Shown: positions 35,154-44,156, counted from the first letter of the stretch. The stretch is DNA of 64,000 bases from Hydrogenophilus sp. (GCA_020725265.1 DYFK01000002.1:62001-126000); one strand, 5' to 3'. Translations and numbers: made by a program. Notes: generated by a model not told the origin, from the sequence alone.

Positions 35154-35972
35154 TCACGGACAGACGTCCAGGCGGCCATCCTTCCAGCAGAGCTTGCGCG
35201 GCGGCTTCCCGGATTTGCTTGCCGGCTTGGTGGCGGGCTTCCTGGCGGGTTTCGCGCTTTTGGTGGTACTCGCGGCCGGTTTGCGCGCCGGCCTGGATTC
35301 CGGTTGGCTGACCACCGCCGGCGGTTCGGTGTTGGTGCCGGCTTCGTCGAGCGGCCGGGTTGCGATCTCCGGCATGGCCGCCGGGCTGGCGCGCAACACC
35401 GATTCGGAGGCCGCTGGCTGAACCGAGGGCGCCGCGGGCGTGGCCACGGTGAGCTCGTCGACCAGAGACTCCGTGGTGGACGGCTCCGGCCGTCCCGGTG
35501 GCGCCGAGGCCGGCTGGGCGGCTTCCGCCAGATCCGGAGGAGCCGGTTCAAGCGAGGCCGGGGCTGGCTCGCGGACGCCCTCGGCCACCGGCGGAATCGG
35601 GATGGCGGGCATATCCCCGGTCCGTTCCGGCGGGCCGGACACCGGCGCGGCCAGCCCGGATGTCGGCGCGGGTGTCACCACCTCCGTCTGGGCGGGCGCT
35701 GGCGGCATCGCTCCCGGAGCCGCGTGAATCGACGGCAGCGGTGGCATCAACGGCATCGGCGGTTGCTGCTGCAACAGCGCCGGCCACAGCCAGAACGGAA
35801 TGGGAAACGGCAATGGCTGGATGGGTGGCGCCATCAGTGGAGCCGGCACCAGCCAGACCGGTTGCGCCGGCCAGACCGGCGCCGCCGACTGCGCATGGCC
35901 AGCGAATGGCGCCAACGAGGCGAGAAGCCCGGTCAGAATGGCCAGTACGCGGCCTGGTCTCGACATGATCAT
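35154..35972 (-). CDS. Exported proline-rich protein with basic C-terminal tail, unknown function
   Basis: About 272 residues. A signal peptide (GRVLAILTGLLASLAPFAGHA, cleaved before QSAAP) leads into a Pro/Trp/Leu-rich stretch (PVWPAQPVWLVPAPLMAPP), a long Pro/Ala-rich low-complexity region, and a C-terminal Lys/Pro/Ala repeat zone (SAKPARKPATKPASKSGKPP) ending in CWKDGRLDVCP with two Cys. This looks like a periplasmic or envelope spacer, perhaps binding peptidoglycan or anionic polymer through the basic tail; that is inference. The ATG at 35972 overlaps the upstream stop as ATGA; the ATG two codons later has better spacing to GGAAGGGGG. Confidence 0.6.
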   Translation of the reverse strand: MIMSRPGRVLAILTGLLASLAPFAGHAQSAAPVWPAQPVWLVPAPLMAPPIQPLPFPIPFWLWPALLQQQPPMPLMPPLPSIHAAPGAMPPAPAQTEVVTPAPTSGLAAPVSGPPERTGDMPAIPIPPVAEGVREPAPASLEPAPPDLAEAAQPASAPPGRPEPSTTESLVDELTVATPAAPSVQPAASESVLRASPAAMPEIATRPLDEAGTNTEPPAVVSQPESRPARKPAASTTKSAKPARKPATKPASKSGKPPRKLCWKDGRLDVCP

Positions 35973-36334
35973 TTTCCCCCTTCCGGTTGGTGCCCCACCA
36001 GTTTGAATTCCGGCGCCCGCGACCGGATGGCGGCGACGATTTCGCTCATCAACCCTGGTCGATGGCGGATCGACACCCAAAGCACGTTGATGCGCAGATT
36101 GATGTCCGCGAGCACGATCCAGTCCTGGTATCGGGCCAGGACCGATCCGACCACGTGGAGCAGCTGTTCGATTTCATGATCCGGGCGCTTGCCAAGCCCA
36201 GGCGCAAGCATCATGAAATCATCATGGGGACAGCCGTCCGGATCGCGACCGGGCACCCGCTTCCAGAGTGGCTCGCCTTGCCGCCAGGCGCCCGGGTCTC
36301 CGGGCAGCGATTGGCCGCGCGGCGCCAGTTTCAC
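35969..36334 (-). CDS. Unknown protein between the CBS and exported-protein genes (121 aa)
   Basis: Not recognised. A GTG start at 36334 lies one base after the CBS gene's stop and gives MKLAPRGQSLPG as the start. The C-terminal half reads like a folded alpha/beta protein: EIEQLLHVVGSVLARYQDWIV, LADINLRINVLWVSIRHRPG, MSEIVAAIRSRAPEFKLVGH. The frame stays open upstream across the CBS gene, but that part is arginine/serine-rich shadow sequence. The stop overlaps the next ATG. Its position between two coupled genes supports it being real. Confidence 0.55.
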   Translation of the reverse strand: MKLAPRGQSLPGDPGAWRQGEPLWKRVPGRDPDGCPHDDFMMLAPGLGKRPDHEIEQLLHVVGSVLARYQDWIVLADINLRINVLWVSIRHRPGLMSEIVAAIRSRAPEFKLVGHQPEGGK

Positions 36335-36335
36335 A

Positions 36336-36929
36336 CTACCGGCCCAGTTCGGCGCCGAGTTCGGCGAAGGTATGGGCGACCCCGGCGGTCTCGACCTGGG
36401 CACCGAGTTGCCGGCTGATCTGGGATACCGAGAACATGCCGCGCAGGATCTGGCTGCGGTCCTCGGCGCGCTCGACCACCAGGGCATGCTGGCGGCCATG
36501 CGACTTGAGGGTATGAACGACATCACCGACGCAAGCCTTCTGAACGTCATCCATGCACAACACTTCGAGCCGTTCGCGCGGGGTCATGATGTCCTTGACC
36601 ATGACGTCGCCATGGCGGATGCCCTGGGTCTGCACGACCTGCATGGGCTTCTCGCCGGTCAGGTCGGTGGCGGTGATCAAGCCCAGGATGTGATTCTGGT
36701 CATCGACCACCAGCAGCATGCGCACGCCGCGATGGATCATCTTGGCGCGGGCGGCCTCGATGGTTTCCAGCGGGAAGATGGTGTAGGCGGTAACGATCTT
36801 GAAATCGGTCATCACCAGCAGCGCGGGTTGGCCCGGCTCGACCTTCTCGGCGATCACCTGGCGCGGCTTGTGGAAGGTGGCGCCTTTCTGCAGGGGCGCG
36901 GCGGGGATGACGTTATAGACTCTGCTCAC
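36336..36929 (-). CDS. CBS domain-pair protein
   Basis: 197 residues. Two CBS motifs occupy about residues 50-100 (ETIEAARAKMIHRGVRMLLVVDDQNHILGLITATDL in part) and about 108-170 (VKDIMTPRERLEVL...HALVVER). CBS pairs bind adenosine nucleotides and sense energy state or ions, and this one has no attached enzyme domain. It starts with GTG at 36929, with AAGGA upstream, and follows rppH by 17 bases. The target is unknown. Confidence 0.85.
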   Translation of the reverse strand: MSRVYNVIPAAPLQKGATFHKPRQVIAEKVEPGQPALLVMTDFKIVTAYTIFPLETIEAARAKMIHRGVRMLLVVDDQNHILGLITATDLTGEKPMQVVQTQGIRHGDVMVKDIMTPRERLEVLCMDDVQKACVGDVVHTLKSHGRQHALVVERAEDRSQILRGMFSVSQISRQLGAQVETAGVAHTFAELGAELGR

Positions 36930-36946
36930 GTTCGATTCGTCCTTGT

Positions 36947-37489
36947 TCAGGTGCGACCGGCACCATGGGTGCGCATCGCCAGCATGTAGGGATGCAGGGC
37001 GCGCGGATGTTCGCCGCCCGCGCCGAGAAAACGTTCGAGTTCGCCAAGCGCCAGGCGGTAGACATCGCGCTTGAACTCGACCACGGCATCGACCGGCGCC
37101 CAGTAATCGTTCCAGCGCCAGGCGTCGAACTCGGGATGTTCGGATGCACGCAGGCTGACGTCGCTATCGCGGCCGACCAGACGCAACAGGAACCAGATCT
37201 GCTTCTGGCCGCGATAGTGACCACGCCATTCCCGTTTGACCCAATCGCGCGGCACCTCGTAACGCAACCAGTTTCGGGTGCGCCCTAGAATGCGGACGTG
37301 CTCGGGCGCCAGGCCGACTTCTTCCATCAACTCGCGGTACATCGCCTGCTCCGGACTTTCGCCGTGCTTGATGCCGCCCTGCGGGAACTGCCAGGAGTTC
37401 TGGCGCACCCGCTTGCCCCAGAAGACCTCGTTGCGGGCATTGCTGATGACAATGCCCACATTCGGCCGGTAACCGTCCTTGTCGATCAT
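36947..37489 (-). CDS. rppH: RNA pyrophosphohydrolase RppH
   Basis: 180 residues. The Nudix box [22 protein letters not shown] (residues 38-59 in the family spacing G-x5-E-x7-REuxEExGu) is complete. The opening [27 protein letters not shown] and WQFPQGG are RppH-specific. It removes pyrophosphate from the 5' triphosphate of mRNA and so starts RNase E-dependent decay. It leads a four-gene minus-strand operon with the CBS protein and two unknown proteins. Confidence 0.95.
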   Translation of the reverse strand: MIDKDGYRPNVGIVISNARNEVFWGKRVRQNSWQFPQGGIKHGESPEQAMYRELMEEVGLAPEHVRILGRTRNWLRYEVPRDWVKREWRGHYRGQKQIWFLLRLVGRDSDVSLRASEHPEFDAWRWNDYWAPVDAVVEFKRDVYRLALGELERFLGAGGEHPRALHPYMLAMRTHGAGRT

Positions 37490-37580
37490 GGCCGCGCCTC
37501 GGATGAATAATTGACTGCGGTCGATTTTCCCATCGTTCCACGGTCATGGAAAGGCTGCGCGGGCCGCGAGACCATGCCGG

Positions 37581-38357
37581 TCAGGCCAGGAAAGCACTGT
37601 CCGAGCAGGGATTGCAATAGCCCATGCGCACCAGGAAATCGTCGAACTCCAGGCCGATGTCCGCCTCCAGCCGCTCCGCGCGGCCGGACAGATAGGCGAA
37701 ACTGGTATCGGGCAAGGGTTTGCGGAACGCGAACACGACGATGTTGGCCTTCTTTTCCGCCGGCAATTGCAGGGCATGCTCGCCGAACGCGCGCGCAAGT
37801 CGGTCGTGGTAGCGCGGATAGTATTCGTCCGACCCCCACAGATTGAACGCGGCCACGCCCCCAGGCCGCAGCATGGCCCGACAGGCCCGGTAGAACTCCG
37901 GGCTGGCCAGGGCATCGACGATGCGGTTGGCGTCGTAGCCATCGACCAGCAGCACGTCCTGACTTTCCGGATGGTCATGCACGAATGCCGCGCCATCACC
38001 GGTGATGACGCGCAGGCGGTCATCATCGGGCGGTAGATGGAACCAGGCGCGCGCGGCGGCGACCACTTCCGGATTGATCTCCAGCGCGGTCAGCCGGCTG
38101 TCGGGTAGATGCCGGTGGATGAATTTGGCGATGGAGCCTCCGCCAAGGCCGATCAGGGCGATGTCGCGCGGTTGCCGGTGGAACAGCAGGAACCCCATCA
38201 TGGCCCGGGTGTATTCGAGTTCAAGATGATCGGGGGACTTGATCCGCATCGCGCTCTGTACAGCCGGTCCGCCCAGATGCAGGAAGCGCACGCCCTGGCG
38301 CTCGCTGATTTCGACCGGCGCCAGGCCGGGTTTGCGACGGCGCGAAAAGAGGTTCAT
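37581..38357 (-). CDS. Spermidine synthase-like aminopropyltransferase/methyltransferase fold protein
   Basis: 258 residues of the SpeE superfamily. SAM-type motif LIGLGGGSIAKFIHRHLPDSRLTALEINPEVV (about 75-105), then VITGDGAAFV and DVLLVDGYDAN, the position of the catalytic Asp in SpeE. The N-terminal beta-domain is short, and the tail CNPCSDSAFLA carries a Cys pair. The family includes true spermidine synthases and many relatives of unknown activity; substrate residues cannot be confirmed by eye. It is divergent from the MerR/B12 regulator, sharing a 134-base intergenic region. Confidence 0.75.
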   Translation of the reverse strand: MNLFSRRRKPGLAPVEISERQGVRFLHLGGPAVQSAMRIKSPDHLELEYTRAMMGFLLFHRQPRDIALIGLGGGSIAKFIHRHLPDSRLTALEINPEVVAAARAWFHLPPDDDRLRVITGDGAAFVHDHPESQDVLLVDGYDANRIVDALASPEFYRACRAMLRPGGVAAFNLWGSDEYYPRYHDRLARAFGEHALQLPAEKKANIVVFAFRKPLPDTSFAYLSGRAERLEADIGLEFDDFLVRMGYCNPCSDSAFLA

Positions 38358-38491
38358 GTTGATTCTAGGAAGGTCGGATGGACGCCAATTATCCCGGCAA
38401 GCGCGCCGATCGTGCATCCAACCCACGCCGACGGCGGGATCGCGGTACATTCGGCCATCTTCGAATCGTCGCGAGGTTGTCGCGTACAGGC
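38358..38491. promoter_or_regulatory. Divergent intergenic region, candidate operator of the MerR/B12 regulator
   Basis: 134 bases between the SpeE-like gene (minus) and the MerR-type regulator (plus). CarH/LitR regulators commonly control a neighbouring divergent promoter, so an operator is expected here. I could not point to a convincing MerR spacer or palindrome by eye. Confidence 0.3.
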
Positions 38492-39385
38492 ATGGAACGC
38501 ATCTACTCGATCGCCTACATGGAGCGCAGCACCGGCATCAGCCGGGAAACCCTGCGCATCTGGGAGCGACGTTACGGCTTCCCCAATCCAGGCCGGGACG
38601 CGGCGGGCGATCGCAGTTACAGTCGCGGCGAGCTGGAGCGCCTGCGCATCATCAAGCGCCTGCTCGACCAGGGCCACCGGCCCGGCCGCATCGTCCCACT
38701 GGAGGCGGCCGCGCTCCGCAAACTGGCCACGGTGACACCCGCGCACTCCTCGCGCCGCGACACCGCCCTGCACACCGCCTTCATCGGCCTGCTCCGCCAG
38801 CGGGAACCGGACACCGCGCGCGAATGGCTGCAGCTACAGATGTCGACCCAGGGTCTCGCAGGTTTCATTCGCGACACCCTGGCACCGCTGATCACCGCGA
38901 TCGGGGATGCCTGGGGAGGCGGACAACTGAGCGTGTTCGAGGAACACCTGTTCACCGAGCTGACGCAACGCCTGCTGCGCCAGGCCATCGGCGCGCTGCC
39001 TCCCGGGGGCGCGCCCCGGGTGCTGCTGACCACGCTGCCGGAAGAACAGCACAGCCTGGGACTGCTGATGGCGGAAGCGATATTGACGCTGGAAGGCGCC
39101 CGCTGTCTGAGCCTGGGTGTCAACACGCCGACACCGGAAGTGGTGACCGCCTGTCGCCGGCACGAGATCGACATTCTCGCCCTGTCGTTCAGCCTGGCCT
39201 ATCCACGCCGCCGGATCGCGCCACAACTGGCCGCGTTGCGCACGGAACTGCCTACGACCTGCGATATCTGGGCGGGCGGCGCCTGTACCGCCCGTTTGCG
39301 CGCGTTGCCCGGGGTCCGCTACTGTCCGCGCCTGGAGGATGCTTCGCGCCATCTGGAGCAATGGCGCAAAGCCAGACGGACCTGA
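38492..39385 (+). CDS. MerR-type regulator with B12-binding domain (CarH/LitR-like photoreceptor candidate)
   Basis: 297 residues. A MerR winged helix spans 5-70 (SIAYMERSTGISRETLRIWERRYGF). The light/B12 module follows: W141-x9-E151-H152 (AWGGGQLSVFEEHLFTE), the helical-bundle motif that cradles adenosylcobalamin, then lower-ligand His187 in PEEQHSLG, SFSLAYP (about 232) and WAGG (260-263) of the cobalamin-binding Rossmann domain. The spacing from W to the lower His is 46, as remembered for Thermus CarH. The residue after Trp is Gly142, whereas Thermus CarH has His there. The ATG at 38492 matches the MerR family start. It probably represses in the dark and derepresses on AdoCbl photolysis; targets are unknown, with no carotenoid genes nearby. 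Confidence 0.85.
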   Translation: MERIYSIAYMERSTGISRETLRIWERRYGFPNPGRDAAGDRSYSRGELERLRIIKRLLDQGHRPGRIVPLEAAALRKLATVTPAHSSRRDTALHTAFIGLLRQREPDTAREWLQLQMSTQGLAGFIRDTLAPLITAIGDAWGGGQLSVFEEHLFTELTQRLLRQAIGALPPGGAPRVLLTTLPEEQHSLGLLMAEAILTLEGARCLSLGVNTPTPEVVTACRRHEIDILALSFSLAYPRRRIAPQLAALRTELPTTCDIWAGGACTARLRALPGVRYCPRLEDASRHLEQWRKARRT

Positions 39386-39500
39386 AGCGCGGACATCGGC
39401 ACGACCGCCACCCCGCATGGAGAAATGCGGAGAAGAATCAGCCGCCGGGATAGAATGCGGCCGTTTGAAACCGTAACCGTTCGTGGCGGGAGTGACCAAG

Positions 39501-40154
39501 ATGGATATCGAGCAGGCGCGATTCAACATGGTGGAGCAGCAAATCCGGCCTTGGGAAGTGCTGGACCCGAAGGTGCTCGACCTGCTGTTCAAGGTCCGGC
39601 GCGAGGACTACGTGCCCCAGGTCTATCGTTCCCTGGCCTTCGTCGACATGGAGATTCCGCTCGGCCACGATGAAACCATGTGGGCACCCCGGATCGAGGC
39701 GCGCGCGTTGCAGGCCCTTCGGGTTCAGACGCATGAACGGGCGCTGGAAATCGGCACCGGCAGCGGCTATTTCACCGCCCTGCTGGCCAGCCAGGCCAGC
39801 ATGGTGGTCAGTGTCGAACTGCATGCCGACCTCAAGGAAGAAGCCGACCGCAAATTCCGCGCGCACGGGCTCAACCGCGTCCAGACCCGGCTCGGTGACG
39901 GCGCCCGCGACTGGAGCGAGGACGGCAATTTCGATGTCATCGTCCTGACCGGTTCCTGCCCGCTCTCGCCGACGGACCACCTGAAGCGCCTCAATCCGGG
40001 CGGTCGCCTGTTCGCCATCGTCGGCGAGGGGCCGGCCATGTCGGCGTGCCTGATCAGCCGGATCGACGCCGACGCCTACCACCAGGACGTACTGTTCGAA
40101 ACCAGCGTCCGCGCCTTGCGCAATGCCCCGGAGCCGGAGCGCTTCACTTTCTGA
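39501..40154 (+). CDS. pcm: Protein-L-isoaspartate O-methyltransferase family
   Basis: 217 residues. It opens MDIEQARFNMVEQQIRPWEVLD, typical of the betaproteobacterial Pcm-like proteins encoded upstream of tolC. It has the SAM motif ALEIGTGSGYFTALLA (about 78-93) and LGHDETMWAPRIEARAL in place of the usual substrate loop. It methylates isoaspartyl residues to begin protein repair, though this branch may have a different substrate. The ATG at 39501 is used rather than an in-frame start at 39483. The stop is 1 base before the rhodanese ATG. Confidence 0.85.
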   Translation: MDIEQARFNMVEQQIRPWEVLDPKVLDLLFKVRREDYVPQVYRSLAFVDMEIPLGHDETMWAPRIEARALQALRVQTHERALEIGTGSGYFTALLASQASMVVSVELHADLKEEADRKFRAHGLNRVQTRLGDGARDWSEDGNFDVIVLTGSCPLSPTDHLKRLNPGGRLFAIVGEGPAMSACLISRIDADAYHQDVLFETSVRALRNAPEPERFTF

Positions 40155-40155
40155 A

Positions 40156-40479
40156 ATGCGCCACATCCGCGCGACCGAACTCAAGGCATGGCTCGACGAC
40201 GCCGGACGCGAGCCGCCCCTGTTGCTTGACGTGCGCGAACCTTGGGAGTTCGAACGCTGTCACATCGCCGGCGCGCGACTGTTGCCCATGAGCGTCCTGG
40301 CTGGTCAGTACCCGACGTTGGACCCGGCCCGGGAAACCGTCGTCGTCTGCCACCACGGCGTGCGCAGTTACCATGTCGCGCGATTTCTCGAACACAATGG
40401 CTTCGAAAACCTGATCAACCTGACCGGCGGCGTCGATGCCTGGGCCAAGGAGGTCGATCCGGAGATGCCCACCTATTGA
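40156..40479 (+). CDS. Rhodanese-like domain protein
   Basis: 107-residue single rhodanese domain: DVREPWEFERCHIAGARLLPM (23-43) and the active loop VVVCHHGVRSYHVARFL (about 67-83) with the catalytic Cys, then LTGGVDAWAKEVDPEMPTY. It probably moves sulfane sulfur to an acceptor such as cyanide, thioredoxin or a tRNA/Moco pathway partner; the acceptor is unknown. Located between pcm and tolC with almost no spacing, so cotranscribed. Confidence 0.9.
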   Translation: MRHIRATELKAWLDDAGREPPLLLDVREPWEFERCHIAGARLLPMSVLAGQYPTLDPARETVVVCHHGVRSYHVARFLEHNGFENLINLTGGVDAWAKEVDPEMPTY

Positions 40480-40484
40480 ACCCC

Positions 40485-41807
40485 ATGAAACCGACCACGT
40501 TGATCGCCACCCTGGCGCTGATTCCGATCCTCACCGCCACCCCCGCCCTCGCAGCCAACCTGTCCGACATTTACCGCCTCGCGCGCGAGCACGACGCCGC
40601 CTACGCCGCCGCCCGGCAAGCCCAGCGGGCCGGCCAGGAGAAAATTCCGCAAGGCCGCGCTGGCCTGCTGCCGACCGTCACCCTCGGCGCCAACCTCCGC
40701 CATAGCGACTCCAGCAACAGCGCGTCCGGCTCCACCAATTACGGTTCGCATGGTTACAGCCTGACGCTGACCCAGCCGATCTACCGCAGACAGAACCTGG
40801 AAAGTCACGAGCAGGCCAGGATCCAGGCGCTGATCGCGGATCAGGAGCTGAGCCTGGCCGGGCAGAACCTGCTGCTGCGCGTCGCCACCGCCTATTTCGA
40901 GGTCTTGCAGGCCGAGGATGTCCTGGCCACCGCCGAGGCCGAGAAAATCGCGATCGAGGAACAGCTTGCGCAAGCTCGCAAGAGTTTCGAGGTCGGCACC
41001 GCCACCATCACCGACACCCACGAGGCCCAGGCTCGTCGCGACCTGACCACGGCGCTGGTGATCGCCGCGCTGAACGACGTGGAGGTGAAACGCCGGGCGC
41101 TGGAAATCCTGATCGACCGGGAAGCGCCGGCCCTGGACCGGTTGCGCGACAACGTCAGCATGCCGCGCCCCGATCCCGACAACATGGACACCTGGGCCAA
41201 ACAGGCGGAATCCGGCAGCCTGACGGTACTGATCGGCGACTCCAACCTGGAACTGGCGCGGCGCGAACTGGCGCGCCAGCGCGGTGGTCATCTGCCGACC
41301 CTGGATCTGGTCGCCAGCCACAGCGACAATCGCAACGGCGCCAGCAGCCTGGGCACCCGGGCGGACACCAAATCGACCGTGCTCGGCGTGGAGCTCGGCT
41401 GGGTGCTTTACCAGGGCGGCGCCATCGATTCGCGCGAGCGCGAAGCCGCCGCCAACCTGGAGCGGGCCCGATATCTGCTTGAGGACGCCCGCCGCCAGGC
41501 TCGCCAGAATGTCCGTCAGGGTTACCTGGGCGTGCTGTCCGGCAATGCCCGCGTCGGGGCGCTCGAACAGGCCCTGGTATCGAGCGAGGCGCAACTACGC
41601 TCGACCAAGCTCGGTCTGGAAGTCGGCGTGCGCACCCGGGTCGACGTGCTCAATGCCCAGCAGCAGGTTTTCGGCACCCGACGCGATCTCGCCGCCGCCC
41701 GCTATCAGGCGTTGCTGGCGACCCTGCAACTGAAGGCCGCCGCCGGCATCCTCACGGAAACCGATCTCCAGGCGGTCGACGCCCTGCTCAGCCCGCGCGT
41801 CAACTGA
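40485..41807 (+). CDS. tolC: TolC family outer-membrane efflux protein
   Basis: 440 residues. The signal peptide is about residues 1-24 (LIATLALIPILTATPALA, cleaved before ANLSD). Two repeats of the OEP fold show the long-helix pattern, with YSLTLTQPIYRR (strand) and GVELGWVLYQGGAIDSREREA, and the terminal TRVDVLNAQQQVFGTRRDLAAARY. It forms the trimeric channel for type I secretion or RND pumps. An RND pump lacking its own outer-membrane gene lies at 15988-20092 and could use this channel. It starts five bases past the rhodanese stop. Confidence 0.92.
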   Translation: MKPTTLIATLALIPILTATPALAANLSDIYRLAREHDAAYAAARQAQRAGQEKIPQGRAGLLPTVTLGANLRHSDSSNSASGSTNYGSHGYSLTLTQPIYRRQNLESHEQARIQALIADQELSLAGQNLLLRVATAYFEVLQAEDVLATAEAEKIAIEEQLAQARKSFEVGTATITDTHEAQARRDLTTALVIAALNDVEVKRRALEILIDREAPALDRLRDNVSMPRPDPDNMDTWAKQAESGSLTVLIGDSNLELARRELARQRGGHLPTLDLVASHSDNRNGASSLGTRADTKSTVLGVELGWVLYQGGAIDSREREAAANLERARYLLEDARRQARQNVRQGYLGVLSGNARVGALEQALVSSEAQLRSTKLGLEVGVRTRVDVLNAQQQVFGTRRDLAAARYQALLATLQLKAAAGILTETDLQAVDALLSPRVN

Positions 41808-41822
41808 GTCCCGGCCGCGCGC

Positions 41823-43070
41823 TCAACCGGCGACCGGATCGACCAGATCCAGGATGCGCGCGGTGGCGCCCCGATTGGTCGCGGTGAAGCGCAATCCGGC
41901 TGCCGTCATGGCCGCGCGCGCGGCGTGGTCGGCACGCAACACCGCCGCCTCGGCGACCAACGCATCGACATCGGCGACCCGGCGGGCCGCGCCCTCCGCC
42001 ACCGCCCGTTCCGCGGCTTCCGCGAAATTCCAGGTATGCGGCCCGATCAGCGCCGGGCAACCGGCATCGGCGGCCTCGATCAGATTCTGGCCACCGAACG
42101 GCAGCAGGCTGCCACCGATGATGGCGAGATCGGCGGCGCGGTAGTAAGCCGCCAGCTCGCCCATGCTGTCGCCGAGAAAGACCCGTTCCCCACTGGCTAC
42201 CACCCGACCCTCGCCGCGCCGGGCGAAGGTCAGTCCACGCCCGGCGAGCAAACGCGCGACCTCGTCGAAACGCTGTGGATGGCGGGGCACCAGAACCAAC
42301 AGCGAATCGGTGTCGACGAGGCCATCGAGCGCGTCGAGCAGCAGGTTCTCCTCGCCCTCGCGCGTGCTTGCCGCGAGCAGCACGAAGCGTCCGCCGAACA
42401 ACGCCCGCAAAGCCGTCGCGCGCGCCTCGACATCGGCCGGTGGCGTGACGTCGAATTTCAGGTTGCCGGTCACCACCACGTTACGGGCGCCGAGCGCGAC
42501 CAGACGTTCGGCATCCGCCCCGGTCTGGGCGGCAATACCGCTCAGGCGCGCCAGGGTCGGCCGGGTCAGCCCGGCGAACCGTCGGTAGCCGCGCGCGGAG
42601 CGCTCGGACAGACGGGCATTGACCAGATACAGCGGCAACCGCCGGCGCGCGCAGGCGGCGTACAGATTGGGCCAGACCTCGGTTTCCAGGATCACGCCGA
42701 CCGATGGCCGGACCCGCGCCAGGAACAGTTGGACACAAAGCGGGAAGTCGTAAGGCAGATAGGCCTGAACGACATCGTCGCCGAACAGCTCGCGGCCGGT
42801 CGCGCGGCCGGTCGGGGTGGCGTGCGTGAGCAGCAGCGGCCGTTCCGGATGACGCGCGCGCAGGGCGCGGATCAGCGGCGCCGCCGCCCGCGTCTCGCCC
42901 ACCGATACGGCATGAACCCAGATCGCCGAACGCCCCTCCAGTCGGCCAACCCAGCCCAGCCGCTCGCGCCAGTGACGCAGATATTCCGGCTGCCGGCGCG
43001 CGCGCCAGAGCAGGTAAAGGAAGGCGAACGGCAGCAAGGCCAGCCAGATCAGGGAATACAGCAAGCGCAT
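41823..43070 (-). CDS. waaA: 3-deoxy-D-manno-octulosonic acid (Kdo) transferase
   Basis: 415 residues. An N-terminal membrane anchor (LLYSLIWLALLPFAFLYLL) and YLRHWRERLGWV precede GT-B domain motifs: WVHAVSVGETRAAAPLIRAL, LLLTHATPTGR, DFPLCVQLFLARVRPSVGVILETEVWPNL (in parts), and C-terminal GGSLLPFGGQNLIEAADAGCPALIGPHTWNF. It adds Kdo from CMP-Kdo to lipid A precursor on the cytoplasmic side; CMP-Kdo would come from the fused KdsB-KdsC at 4093-5361. The start at 43070 (MRLLYSL) is chosen; the frame stays open upstream across the epimerase, but that is shadow sequence. Confidence 0.93.
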   Translation of the reverse strand: MRLLYSLIWLALLPFAFLYLLWRARRQPEYLRHWRERLGWVGRLEGRSAIWVHAVSVGETRAAAPLIRALRARHPERPLLLTHATPTGRATGRELFGDDVVQAYLPYDFPLCVQLFLARVRPSVGVILETEVWPNLYAACARRRLPLYLVNARLSERSARGYRRFAGLTRPTLARLSGIAAQTGADAERLVALGARNVVVTGNLKFDVTPPADVEARATALRALFGGRFVLLAASTREGEENLLLDALDGLVDTDSLLVLVPRHPQRFDEVARLLAGRGLTFARRGEGRVVASGERVFLGDSMGELAAYYRAADLAIIGGSLLPFGGQNLIEAADAGCPALIGPHTWNFAEAAERAVAEGAARRVADVDALVAEAAVLRADHAARAAMTAAGLRFTATNRGATARILDLVDPVAG

Positions 43071-43148
43071 GGACGCGCATTGTAGGGGCGCGACGGCCGG
43101 CGCGGGCTGCTGGTATCCTCGCCGCTTTGCATTTCGGGGATGGACAAC

Positions 43149-44156
43149 ATGAAAGTACTGGTCACCGGCGCCGCCGGCTTCATCGGCATGCACGTCGCCC
43201 AAATCCTGCTCAAGCGCGGCGACACGGTCGTGGGCATCGACAACCTCAACGACTATTACGATCCCGCCCTCAAGCTGGCCCGCCTGGAACAGCTCAAGCC
43301 CTACCCCGGGTTCAAGTTCGTGCGCGGCGACATCTCCGACCGGGTGACCGTCGAGGATCTGTTCGCGGCCGAGAAATTCAACCGCGTCATCAATCTCGCC
43401 GCGCAGCCCGGCGTGCGTTATTCGCTGAAGAATCCCCACGCCTACATCCAGACCAACCTGGTCGGCTTCGGCAACCTGCTGGAGGGTTGCCGCCACAATG
43501 GCGTCGAGCACTTCGTCTACGCCAGCAGCTCCAGCGTCTACGGCGCCAACACCCACATGCCGTTCTCGGTGCACGACAACGTCGACCATCCGGTCAGCCT
43601 GTACGCCGCCAGCAAGAAGGCCAACGAGCTGATGGCGCATACCTACAGCCATCTGTATGGCCTGCCGACCACCGGCCTGCGCTATTTCACCGTGTACGGT
43701 CCCTGGGGCCGGCCGGACATGTCGCCCTGGCTGTTCACCTCGGCGATCCTGGAAGGGCGCACCATCGACGTGTTCAACCACGGCAAGATGCAGCGCGATT
43801 TCACCTATGTCGACGACATCGCCGAAGGCACCGTGCGCGTGCTCGACCGCGTCGCCACGCCTGACCCGGACTTCAGTACCGACGCGCCCGATCCCAGCAC
43901 CAGCTACGCGCCGTTCCGGGTCTACAACATCGGCAACCATCAGCCGGTGGAACTGATGACCTTCATCAAGACCATCGAGGACGCGCTCGGTCAGGAAGCG
44001 AAGAAGAACTTCCTGCCGATGCAACCCGGCGACGTGGTGGCCACCTACGCCAACATCGACGCGCTGAAGCGCGACGTCGGCTTCGAGCCGAAGACCGAAC
44101 TGGCGGTCGGCATCGCCAACTGGGCGGCTTGGTACCGCCGCTATACCGGCCAATAA
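43149..44156 (+). CDS. UDP-glucuronate 4-epimerase (SDR family NAD-dependent epimerase)
   Basis: 335 residues. NAD-binding GAAGFIGMHVAQIL (7-20), YASSSSVYG (about 126-134) and the catalytic SLYAASKKANELMAH (Tyr-x3-Lys). The DNLNDYYDPALKLARLEQL stretch is characteristic of UDP-glucuronate 4-epimerases. It interconverts UDP-GlcA and UDP-GalA for LPS or capsule. GGGGA precedes the ATG at 43149, which decides it over an in-frame ATG three codons upstream. Divergent from waaA. Confidence 0.9.
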   Translation: MKVLVTGAAGFIGMHVAQILLKRGDTVVGIDNLNDYYDPALKLARLEQLKPYPGFKFVRGDISDRVTVEDLFAAEKFNRVINLAAQPGVRYSLKNPHAYIQTNLVGFGNLLEGCRHNGVEHFVYASSSSVYGANTHMPFSVHDNVDHPVSLYAASKKANELMAHTYSHLYGLPTTGLRYFTVYGPWGRPDMSPWLFTSAILEGRTIDVFNHGKMQRDFTYVDDIAEGTVRVLDRVATPDPDFSTDAPDPSTSYAPFRVYNIGNHQPVELMTFIKTIEDALGQEAKKNFLPMQPGDVVATYANIDALKRDVGFEPKTELAVGIANWAAWYRRYTGQ

